Assembly: GCA_947165295.1 (NCBI GenBank)
Contig: CAMUZU010000004.1
Span: 1 to 64,000 of the forward strand
Origin: an uncultured Selenomonadales bacterium
GTDB taxonomy: Bacteria > Bacillota > Negativicutes > Selenomonadales > Selenomonadaceae
Direction of reading: 5' to 3'
Length of the DNA: 64,000 nt
The stretch's first letter is position 1; the number at the start of each line of letters is the position of its first letter. The notes beneath the pieces are model-generated. The model did not search any database and had not been told where the DNA came from. It saw only the letters and a program-made list of their open reading frames with translations. Of this stretch, positions 39,401 through 47,786 are shown piece by piece. The position numbers and the translations under genes were made by a program.

Positions 39401-39592
39401 AACTTTGAAGTCACCGACAGAATTAAAATTTTCGCATCCGAAAGCGACAAGCTCGCCGAAGTCATCACGGGCAACGCCGAAGAAATTATGACCGTCACGC
39501 TCGCCGACGAAATTATTTTCGAGAACCGCGACGGCGCGAAAACTTGGGACATCAACGGCGAAGAAATTGCTTTGGCTGTCGAAAGGGTTTAA
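36458..39592 (+). CDS. ileS: Isoleucyl-tRNA synthetase
   Basis: [23 protein letters not shown] (HIGH), [15 protein letters not shown] (KMSKS), [16 protein letters not shown]. Start set at [12 protein letters not shown] with SD GAGGAGG. Confidence 0.95.
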   Translation: [1044 protein letters not shown]

Positions 39593-39595
39593 GTC

Positions 39596-40480
39596 ATGTT
39601 GAAAGTTTTGCTTTGGTTTATTACCGACGACGCAACTTGTTTGGAATTGGCGTTGGACAAGCTGAATCGAAATTGCGGCGGCATTGAACTTGTCGACTCC
39701 GTGGCGGGCGCGGACATTGCCGACATACCAGGCTTCACGCTCGACAAAATTGACGGGGGGGGGTGTGACGTTATTCTCGTCGTCGGCGCGAAACGAATCG
39801 GCATGAGCGAAGTCGTCAAGTTTGCCTGTCGATTGCACGTGCCGGAAGAAAAACTTTTGGGCGATTGGATTGTCTGTGCGCCCGGCTTCACGCTCGACAA
39901 GTACCGTCGACTACAACGTTCGCGCCTGTCGATTCTGTCGAAGAACTGCTTCGGCGGAATAATCAGCCACATGTTGGGTTTGCCGTTCCGTTCGCCGACC
40001 GTCAACATGTTATTCCTCGACGAATATTTCGTGAAGTTTTTGCGCACGCCGCAAATTTATCTCAAAGAGACGCCGTACTTTGAACGATTGGATTTTTCGT
40101 GGGACGGTGCCCCGAACGGTTATCCCGTGCTTGCGCTCGGAGACATTCGGCTCAACATGGTGCATTACAAGACGGCGGACGCGGCTGTTGACAAGTGGCT
40201 CGAACGTCGGGCGCGAATTAATTGGTACAATCTGTTCGTCGTCATGTTCACCGAAGACGAAAAAATTTTGCGGGAGTTCGACGCGTTGCCCTTCGGCAAG
40301 AAAGTTTGCTTCGTGCCGTTTGAGTCCGACGTTGATTCGGCGTGGTATATCAATCCCGCAATGGACACGGCGGTTAATACTTTTGAGGAAAAAATCAACA
40401 GATTCGGATTCGGCTTTTTCATTTACTTTGACATGTTCGACATGTTGCTTTACGGCAAGAAAACTCCGCTTGAGACGTGA
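39596..40480 (+). CDS. DUF1919-like protein, paralog 1 (contains in-frame G9 tract)
   Basis: LSKNCFGGIISHMLGLPFRSPTVNM and RINWYNLFVVMFTEDEKILREFDALPFGKKVCFV; GACGGGGGGGGGTGT encodes DGGGC at 39755-39763. Confidence 0.8.
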   Translation: MLKVLLWFITDDATCLELALDKLNRNCGGIELVDSVAGADIADIPGFTLDKIDGGGCDVILVVGAKRIGMSEVVKFACRLHVPEEKLLGDWIVCAPGFTLDKYRRLQRSRLSILSKNCFGGIISHMLGLPFRSPTVNMLFLDEYFVKFLRTPQIYLKETPYFERLDFSWDGAPNGYPVLALGDIRLNMVHYKTADAAVDKWLERRARINWYNLFVVMFTEDEKILREFDALPFGKKVCFVPFESDVDSAWYINPAMDTAVNTFEEKINRFGFGFFIYFDMFDMLLYGKKTPLET

Positions 40481-40489
40481 GGTCTCTAC

Positions 40490-41350
40490 ATGAAAAAAGT
40501 TTTGCTCTGGTTTATCACCGACGACGCAAGACATTTGGAAGGCGCGTTGGACAAGCTCAATCAAGTTTGCGGCGGCATTGATCTTGTCGCCTCGGTGGCG
40601 GGCGCGGACATTGACGGCGTGCGCACGGACGACATTGACGTTATTCTTGTCGTCGGCGCAAAATCAATCGGCATGAGCGACGTTGTCAAAGCCGCCCGTC
40701 AACTTCACTTGCCCGAAGAAAAACTTTTGGGCGATTGGATTGCCTGCTTACCCGGCTTCACTCTCGACAAGTATCGTCGACTGCAACGTTCGCAACTGTC
40801 GATTCTGTCAATGAACTGCTTCGGCGGCTGTGTAAGTCACATGTTGGGCTTGCCGTTCCGTTCGCCGACGGTCAACATGTTTTTCAGCGACGAAGACTTT
40901 GTGAAGTTTCTGCACGCGCCGAAGTTTTATCTCGAAAGTGAGCCGCGCTTTGAACGATTGGATTTTTCATGGGCGGGCGCGCCGAACGGTTACCCCGTGC
41001 TTGCGCTTGAAGACATTCGGCTTAACATGATGCATTACAAGACGGCGGACGCGGCTGTTGACAAGTGGCTCAAACGCAAGGCGCGAATCAATTGGTACAA
41101 CTCAATCGCGATTATGTTCACCGAAGACGAAAAAATTCTGCGGGAGTTTGACGCGTTGCCCTTCGGCAAGAAAGTTTGCTTCGTGCCGTTTGAGTCCGAT
41201 GCGGATTCGGCGTGGCATATCAATCCCGACGTCGACGCGGCGGCGACAAGTTTTGCGGACAGAATCAACCGATTCAGCTTCGGGCACTTCATTTACTTCG
41301 ACCTGTTCGACATGCTGCTTTACGACCGCAAGACGCCGCTTGAAATATGA
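40490..41350 (+). CDS. DUF1919-like protein, paralog 2 (no G tract)
   Basis: Tandem paralog of 39596-40480: LSMNCFGGCVSHMLGLPFRSPTVNMFF, RINWYNSIAIMFTEDEKILREFDALPFGKKVCFV. Confidence 0.8.
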   Translation: MKKVLLWFITDDARHLEGALDKLNQVCGGIDLVASVAGADIDGVRTDDIDVILVVGAKSIGMSDVVKAARQLHLPEEKLLGDWIACLPGFTLDKYRRLQRSQLSILSMNCFGGCVSHMLGLPFRSPTVNMFFSDEDFVKFLHAPKFYLESEPRFERLDFSWAGAPNGYPVLALEDIRLNMMHYKTADAAVDKWLKRKARINWYNSIAIMFTEDEKILREFDALPFGKKVCFVPFESDADSAWHINPDVDAAATSFADRINRFSFGHFIYFDLFDMLLYDRKTPLEI

Positions 41351-41359
41351 GGTCTCTAC

Positions 41360-42260
41360 ATGAAAAAAATTTTGCTCTGGTTCGTCTCAAACGATAAACG
41401 ATTTTTTCAAGGCGCAATTACGATCCTTGAACGTCAACACAACGGGCTTTACATCGTCGGCGTGACGGCGGGCGTTCCAATTCAACTGCAAGTGAACGGC
41501 AAAAATGTCAATTTCATTCCGTTCGACAAGGTTGACCGGGGGGGTTGATGTTTTACTCGTCGTCGGCGCAATACAAATCGGCATGAGTAACATTGCGAAA
41601 ATCGCACGGCAACTCAAACTGCCCGACGAAAAACTTTTGGGCGATTGGATTGTCTGCTTGCCCGGCTTCACGCTCGACAAGTACCGTCAACTGCAACGTT
41701 CGCAACTGTCGATTCTGTCGATGAACTGTTTCGGCGGATTAATCAGCCACACGCTCGGATTGCCGTTTCGTTCGCCGACGGTCAACATGTTTTTCCGCGA
41801 AAATGAATTCCTTCGATTTTTGCATGCGCCGCGTGTCTACTTGGAAGAAATGCCGATTTTCAAGGAATTTGCCTGGGAAAGAAATCTGAAACGCGATTAT
41901 CCCGTCGTTATTTTGGGCAACATTGATGTTCACTTCAATCACTACACCGACTTCGACGAGGCTGTCAAAATTTGGAACCGTCGCAAGGCGCGAATTAACT
42001 GGTACAATCTTTTCGTGACCATGTACACCGACAGCGAAGAAATTCTGCGGAAGTTCGACACTCTGCCGTTTGGCAAGAAAGTCTGTTTCGTGCCGTTCAA
42101 GTCCGACTTGGATTCGGCGTGGTACATCAATCCCGAAATCGACAAAGACGCGACAACTATTGGAAGTCACGTCAACAGATTCGCTTCAGGTGTCATTTTC
42201 TATTACGACGTATTCGACATGTTGCTTTACGGCAAGAAAACCCCGTTGATTGAAATGTAA
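41360..42260 (+). pseudogene. DUF1919-like protein, paralog 3, frameshifted at a G7 tract (possible phase-OFF allele)
   Basis: ORFs 41360-41548 (...FIPFDKVDRGG*) and 41505-42260 (...TGGVDVLLVVGAIQIGMSN...) are offset by +1 and join at GACCGGGGGGGTTGATG (41538-41544). Confidence 0.85.
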
Positions 42261-42278
42261 TTCGGCGAACAAATTTTT

Positions 42279-42311
42279 AGCGGTTGCGACACGTTCGCGG
42301 CCGCTTTTTTG
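42279..42311 (+). terminator. Rho-independent terminator after the DUF1919 array
   Basis: AGCGGTTGCGACACGTTCGCGGCCGCTTTTTT. Confidence 0.6.
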
Positions 42312-42325
42312 AACGGAGTGATTTT

Positions 42326-43840
42326 ATGCATCGAACTAAGTTTATCCCGCGAATCATGGTCTGCGACAACGACGCCGACTTTTTCGCGCAGGTTGCCGAC
42401 CGCCCGTATAAAATCGTCGGGCACGCGAAAGTTTTCGGCGAAGTTGACGGACAACACTTCAACATTCTTCGCGACAAAAAAGTTTTCTTCAACGACAAGC
42501 TTCAAGACTTCACCGCGCTGAAAAATTTCTTGCTCGGCGGCGAAGTCGATTACTTGGTCTTCACGAAGTTTGAGCTGTTCACGCTGTATCACAAAGTCGC
42601 CGTTGCCGACAACTTCGTCAGCCCCAAAGCCGTGACGATTGACCAGTTCAACACGTTGCCGCGAGAATTTTTCTGCGACGCGAACATTCCGCTGCGAATT
42701 CTGGAGTGGACGAAGTATCTTTCAATACGGACGCTGCTTGACTTCGACGGCTTCCTTGCCGCGTCGGGCGTCTTCAACAAAAACGGCAACGACGTCACGC
42801 AGATTGATTGCGTCACCGAAAAAGCTTTGCCGCCGCTTGCCGAAAACATTTATCGCCGCGTGTACAAAAATCTTGCGGAAGTCGGTCTGCAAAAGTATGA
42901 CGTCGTGCTGTTGACCGAACGCGCTCCGCACGACTTCGACGCCGCGTTTACCTTGACGCAGAACATTGCCGACGGTGTGTTGACTTTCTGCCGCACGGGC
43001 TTTGCGCTCGAAAAACACATCCTTGACACGAAACGAAACTTCAAGACGGGCAAGGGCTTTCACATGATGACGGGCAACTTGCTTTACGTCACGCGCCGCC
43101 GCCCGCCCGAAAGTTTCCGCATGTTCGTCGTCACGCACAAGAAGACGCCGCACGAAGGCAAGCTGCCCGACGGCTACGAAATTATTCACGCCGGGCACGC
43201 GCACGCGACGGAAGATTTCGGCTACCGCGGCGACGACACGGGCGACAATATCAGCGACATCAACCTGTACATCAACGAATTGACCGCGCTGTATTGGTTT
43301 TGGAAGAACACTTCGCACACCGTCGTTGGGCTGTGTCATTATCGACGTTTCTTCACGACGGGCAATGAGACGTTCGCTTACGAAAAAATTTTGTCGCAAG
43401 CCGACGCGTTGAAGATTTTGCGGACGCACGACATAATTGTTTCGCGACCGTTTTACGGCACGTTGACTCAGCGCGAATTCGTCAGGAACGATTGCGGCGA
43501 ACAGCTTGCCAAACTCGGCGAAGCGATTCTGCGCAAACACATTTTGCAAGTTCAGCCCGATTACGTCGACGCGTTTGACTTCGTGCTCAACTCGAAGACG
43601 GTTTACAAGTGCAACATGTTCGTCACGCGCCGCGAAATTTTGAACGCTTTTTGCAAGTGGCTGTTTTCGTTCCTGCTTGACGCCGTACGTGAAGTTTTGC
43701 AGTCGACGTCGCTTGACAAGCTTTCGTGGACGCCGCGCCGCTTGATGAGTTTTCTTGCCGAACGGATGTTGCACGTCTGGTTGATGCGCCAACGCCTGCG
43801 CGTCAAGGAGCTCAACATAATGTTTATCGACGGAATTTGA
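42326..43840 (+). CDS. DUF4422-containing putative glycosyltransferase with an additional N-terminal domain
   Basis: C-terminal region MFVVTHKKTPHEGKLPDGYEIIHAGHA...DDTGDNISDINLYINELTALYWFWKN...VGLCHYRRFF. Start set at ATG 42326. Confidence 0.8.
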   Translation: MHRTKFIPRIMVCDNDADFFAQVADRPYKIVGHAKVFGEVDGQHFNILRDKKVFFNDKLQDFTALKNFLLGGEVDYLVFTKFELFTLYHKVAVADNFVSPKAVTIDQFNTLPREFFCDANIPLRILEWTKYLSIRTLLDFDGFLAASGVFNKNGNDVTQIDCVTEKALPPLAENIYRRVYKNLAEVGLQKYDVVLLTERAPHDFDAAFTLTQNIADGVLTFCRTGFALEKHILDTKRNFKTGKGFHMMTGNLLYVTRRRPPESFRMFVVTHKKTPHEGKLPDGYEIIHAGHAHATEDFGYRGDDTGDNISDINLYINELTALYWFWKNTSHTVVGLCHYRRFFTTGNETFAYEKILSQADALKILRTHDIIVSRPFYGTLTQREFVRNDCGEQLAKLGEAILRKHILQVQPDYVDAFDFVLNSKTVYKCNMFVTRREILNAFCKWLFSFLLDAVREVLQSTSLDKLSWTPRRLMSFLAERMLHVWLMRQRLRVKELNIMFIDGI

Positions 43841-43848
43841 CTGCTTAC

Positions 43849-43959
43849 GTTACTTTCTTTTGGCAGCAAAAGAAAGTAACCAAAGAAAACTGCGCCTGCT
43901 GTGATACATCCTGTATCACGCGCAGGCGGAGCGGCCGTCATCCGTGACGGCCGGTTACC
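43849..43959 (+). repeat. Composite intergenic hairpin element, copy 5
   Basis: GTTACTTTCTTTTGGCAGCAAAAGAAAGTAACCAAAGAAAACTGCGCCTGCTGTGATACATCCTGTATCACGCGCAGGCGGAGCGGCCGTCATCCGTGACGGCCGGTTACC. Confidence 0.9.
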
Positions 43960-43992
43960 TTCGCGTTATTTAATCTTATCGAGGCGATTTAT

Positions 43993-46557
43993 TTGACGAA
44001 AGAAACTTTTGACGTGACGGGCATGAGCTGTTCGGCGTGTTCGTCGCGTGTCGAAAAAGCCGTCGCTCAAGTTGTCGGCGCGGACAATGTCAGCGTCAAT
44101 CTGTTGACCAATTCAATGCAAGTCAAGTTCGACGAAGCGAAAGTTTCCGTCGCGCAGATTGTCGACGCCGTCACCAACGCGGGCTACGGAGCGGCGGTTA
44201 AAGGTGTCAGCGGTCAGGTGTCAGGTGTCAGGCAAGAACGCACGATTGACAAAGAACTTGCCGCGCTGAAGTTTCGGCTCGTGTGGTCGATTGTATTTTT
44301 ACTGCCGACGGTTTATATCGCGATGCATTCGATGTTGCCGCTGCCCGTGCCGCCGATTGTCGCCGAACTGTTCGACGGCCGACAAAACGCCGTGACTTTC
44401 GCGTTCGCGCAATTCTTGCTGGTGCTGCCGATTATGTACCTCAACCGAAAGTATTACGTCAGCGGCTTCAAAACTTTACTTGCGGGCGCGCCGAACATGG
44501 ACAGCCTTGTCGGTCTCGGTTCAATGTCGGCGGCGGTCTTCGGAGCGTTCGCGCTGTTCAGAATCGGTCAAGGTCTCGGCACGGGCGACGTTGCGCTTGT
44601 CGACGAATACAGCCGCAACCTTTACTTCGAGTCGGCGGGCATGATTGTCACGCTGATAACCGTCGGCAAATTTTTCGAGGCGCGGGCGAAAGGTCGCACA
44701 AGTCAAGCCGTCGAGAAACTTGTCAACCTTGCGCCGAAGACTGCGACGGTTTTGCGCGACGGTCACGAAGTCACGGTTGCGGTCGACGATTTGATTGTCG
44801 GCGACGAAATTCTCGTTAAGCCCGGCGAAAGTTTTGCGGCGGACGGAATTGTCGTTGACGGCGCGACGACGGTCGACGAATCGGCTTTGACGGGCGAAAG
44901 TCTCCCCGTCACAAAAACCGTCGGCTCTGCGGTCACAAGCGGCACAATCAATCAAAGCGGCTTCGTTAAGTTCCGTGCGGTCAAAGTCGGCGGCGACACG
45001 GCAATCAGCAAAATTATCGCGCTGGTCGAAGAGGCTTCCGCGTCGAAGGCGCCAATCGCCAAACTTGCCGATAAAGTCGCAGGCATTTTCGTTCCCGCCG
45101 TGATTTTAATTGCGTTGACTGCGGGCGGTCTTTGGCTTGCGAACGGCGCGAGTGTCGAGTTTGCGTTTTCAATAGCCGTGAGCGTGCTTGTGATAAGTTG
45201 TCCGTGCGCGTTGGGATTGGCAACGCCCGTCGCAATCATGGTCGGCACCGGCAAAGGCGCGGAGAACGGCATTTTAATCAAGTCGGGCGAGGCTCTCGAA
45301 ACGGCGCACGCGGTCGATACAATCGTCGTCGACAAGACAGGCACGTTGACGGCGGGCAAACCTTTCGTGACCGACATTTTACTTTGCGGCGGCGACGAAG
45401 AAACTTTCTTGCGAATCGCGGCGTCACTCGAAAGCAAAAGTGAACATCCGCTTGCTCAAGCCGTCACGAAATTTGTTGCGTCGAAGAATCTTCAACCGCC
45501 CGTCGCCGAAAATTTTCAAGCGGTCTTTGGACGAGGCGTGCGTGCGACAATTGACGGCGGCAATTACTTCGCGGGCAACGAAACTTTCATGACGGAACTT
45601 GGCTTCAATCTCGGCGGACTGCGCGACGAAATTTCTGCGTTGGCGGACGCGGGCAAGACGCCGCTTATCTTCGCGGACGACAAAAAAATTCTCGGCATTG
45701 TCGCCGCCGCCGACGTTGAGAAAAAAACTTCCGCGCAGGCAGTCAAGGAGTTTGAAAATCTCGGCGCGAGTGTTATCATGCTCACGGGCGACAACGAACG
45801 CACGGCTCAGGCTGTCGCAAAGCGGCTCGGCGTCGACAAAGTTATCGCGGGCGTTCTTCCCGAAAACAAAGCGCGTGAAGTCGAAAAACTTCAATCAAGC
45901 GGTCGACGTGTCGCGATGATCGGCGACGGCATCAACGACTCTCCCGCATTGGCACGTGCGGACGTCGGCATTGCGATTGGCGCGGGCACGGACGTTGCAA
46001 TCGAAAGCGCGGGCGCGGTTCTCGTTCGCAACGACTTGTTGGACGCGGTCGCCGCAATCAAGCTCAGTCGCGCCGTAATGACGAACATTCGGCAAAATCT
46101 CTTCTGGGCGTTCTTTTACAACGTCGTTTGCATTCCGCTTGCGGCGGGCGTGTTTTATCCCGCGTTCGGGCTGAAACTTTCGCCGATGATTGGCGCGGCG
46201 GCAATGAGCCTGTCGAGCGTGTGCGTCGTGTTGAACGCGTTGCGCTTGCGTCGGTTTAAAGTCGAGCGCGCTGAAACTTTTGACGCGTCGGAGCCCGAAG
46301 TCAACGTTCGTGTCGAACAAATTCAAACTCAAATCTTCAAGGAGGCAACTCAAATGCAGACAACTCTTAAGGTCGAAGGCATGATGTGCAAACACTGTCA
46401 AAAGCACGTTCACGACGCGCTTGCAAAGATGGACGGCGTCACTGCGGTCGAGGTCAGCTTGGAAAACAACACGGCAACCGTCGACGCGACGCGTGAAATT
46501 TCTTCGGACGAATTCGCCAAAGTCATCGAAGACGCCGGCTACGAACTCATTCGGTGA
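43993..46557 (+). CDS. copA: Cu+-exporting P-type ATPase with N- and C-terminal heavy-metal-associated domains
   Basis: N-terminal GMSCSACSSRVEKAV; SCPCALGLATPVA; DKTGTLTAGKPFVTD; MIGDGINDSPALARADVGIAIGAGTD; C-terminal VEGMMCKHCQKHVHDAL. Confidence 0.95.
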   Translation: MTKETFDVTGMSCSACSSRVEKAVAQVVGADNVSVNLLTNSMQVKFDEAKVSVAQIVDAVTNAGYGAAVKGVSGQVSGVRQERTIDKELAALKFRLVWSIVFLLPTVYIAMHSMLPLPVPPIVAELFDGRQNAVTFAFAQFLLVLPIMYLNRKYYVSGFKTLLAGAPNMDSLVGLGSMSAAVFGAFALFRIGQGLGTGDVALVDEYSRNLYFESAGMIVTLITVGKFFEARAKGRTSQAVEKLVNLAPKTATVLRDGHEVTVAVDDLIVGDEILVKPGESFAADGIVVDGATTVDESALTGESLPVTKTVGSAVTSGTINQSGFVKFRAVKVGGDTAISKIIALVEEASASKAPIAKLADKVAGIFVPAVILIALTAGGLWLANGASVEFAFSIAVSVLVISCPCALGLATPVAIMVGTGKGAENGILIKSGEALETAHAVDTIVVDKTGTLTAGKPFVTDILLCGGDEETFLRIAASLESKSEHPLAQAVTKFVASKNLQPPVAENFQAVFGRGVRATIDGGNYFAGNETFMTELGFNLGGLRDEISALADAGKTPLIFADDKKILGIVAAADVEKKTSAQAVKEFENLGASVIMLTGDNERTAQAVAKRLGVDKVIAGVLPENKAREVEKLQSSGRRVAMIGDGINDSPALARADVGIAIGAGTDVAIESAGAVLVRNDLLDAVAAIKLSRAVMTNIRQNLFWAFFYNVVCIPLAAGVFYPAFGLKLSPMIGAAAMSLSSVCVVLNALRLRRFKVERAETFDASEPEVNVRVEQIQTQIFKEATQMQTTLKVEGMMCKHCQKHVHDALAKMDGVTAVEVSLENNTATVDATREISSDEFAKVIEDAGYELIR
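46354..46557 (+). CDS. copZ: Possible separately translated CopZ-like copper chaperone nested in frame at the 3' end of copA
   Basis: AAGGAGG (46339-46345), 8-nt spacer, ATG: MQTTLKVEGMMCKHCQKHVHDALAKMDGVTAVEVSLENNTATVDATREISSDEFAKVIEDAGYELIR*. Confidence 0.5.
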   Translation: MQTTLKVEGMMCKHCQKHVHDALAKMDGVTAVEVSLENNTATVDATREISSDEFAKVIEDAGYELIR

Positions 46558-46640
46558 ACCTGCGGCGGGTGACTGTGGTCACGGCGTCTTTTGACATTGC
46601 AACTTCGCTGTGATAAAATTGCCGAAAATTTTTTTGGCGG

Positions 46641-47618
46641 GTGAGATTGTTGAACTTCGTTGCGGCACTGAGCGAGACGGCGGAAAAAAATCTTCGCGAA
46701 CTTGAAGAACACATCAGGCAGGCAATTTCGGACGACGCGTTTATCTTCGAGGCGTGCGAGCCGTTGATTCGCGGCGGCAAACGACTGCGCCCGATGCTCA
46801 TGTTGCTTTGCGCCAACGCGAAAACTTCTTGCCCGAACGAACGCACAATGCCACTTGCGACGGCGTTGGAATTGATTCACACGGCAAGCCTTGTGCATGA
46901 CGACATAATCGACACGTCGAAGAAACGTCGCGGCGTCGAAACCGCCAACTCAAAGTACGGCGCGCAAATTGCGGTTTTAATCGGCGATTATCTGTTCGCG
47001 AAGGCGTTTCAACTTGTCGCGGAAAACAATTACGACGGCCGCGTTCAAGCGATACTGTCGAAGCTTGTCAAAAATCTTTGCGTCGGCGAAATCATGCAAG
47101 ATCGTTCGCTGTTCGTCGTGCCGACAATGACCGAATATTATCAGCGCATCAACCTGAAGACCGCGATTTTCCTGTCGAGTTGCTGCCAACTGGGCGCGAT
47201 TGTTGCCGACATTGATTCACGCGACGGCGAATCGCTTGCGGCTTACGGCACAAGTTTGGGGCTTGCGTTCCAAATTATCGACGACGTGCTTGACTTTGTC
47301 GGCGACGAAAAAGTCACAGGCAAACCACGCGGCGGCGACCTTAAAAGCGGCGTGATAACTCTTCCCGTGATTCGTGCGCTGTCGACAAGCGACGAAGCTC
47401 CCGCGTTGAAAAAAATCGTCACTGGCGGCGCGGTAACCTGCACGGACATTGACGCGGCGATTGAAATTATTCGCGCAACCGACGCCGTCAACTACTGCAA
47501 GACGCGTGCGGAGGCTCACATCGAAGCGGCGCGAGTCAACCTGCCGTCGAATCTCAAGACTTCTGTCGGGCTTGCACTCGAACAAATTGCCGAGTTCGTC
47601 GTCGCCCGCACACGATAA
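46641..47618 (+). CDS. Polyprenyl diphosphate synthase
   Basis: RGGKRLRPMLMLLCA, LVHDDIIDTSKKRRG, LGLAFQIIDDVLDFVGDEKVTGKPRGGDLKSG. Confidence 0.92.
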   Translation: MRLLNFVAALSETAEKNLRELEEHIRQAISDDAFIFEACEPLIRGGKRLRPMLMLLCANAKTSCPNERTMPLATALELIHTASLVHDDIIDTSKKRRGVETANSKYGAQIAVLIGDYLFAKAFQLVAENNYDGRVQAILSKLVKNLCVGEIMQDRSLFVVPTMTEYYQRINLKTAIFLSSCCQLGAIVADIDSRDGESLAAYGTSLGLAFQIIDDVLDFVGDEKVTGKPRGGDLKSGVITLPVIRALSTSDEAPALKKIVTGGAVTCTDIDAAIEIIRATDAVNYCKTRAEAHIEAARVNLPSNLKTSVGLALEQIAEFVVARTR

Positions 47619-47639
47619 ACTTTTTGGAGGGATTGCGAC

Positions 47640-47786
47640 ATGAAACACATCAAGACTGTCAACAAAGCGAACTTGCAAGCGACACTCAAGCGCGGCGGCT
47701 GCGGCGAATGCCAGGCGTCGTGCCAGAGCGCGTGCAAAACCAGCTGCACCGTCGGCAACCAAGTTTGCGAACGCCAAAAGAAATAA
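47640..47786 (+). CDS. SCIFF-type six-cysteine ranthipeptide precursor
   Basis: MKHIKTVNKANLQATLKRGGCGECQASCQSACKTSCTVGNQVCERQKK*, 48 aa, SD TTTGGAGGGATTGCGAC; matches the SCIFF CGECQxSCQSACKTSCTVxNQxC pattern. Too short for the provided ORF track. Confidence 0.92.
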   Translation: MKHIKTVNKANLQATLKRGGCGECQASCQSACKTSCTVGNQVCERQKK

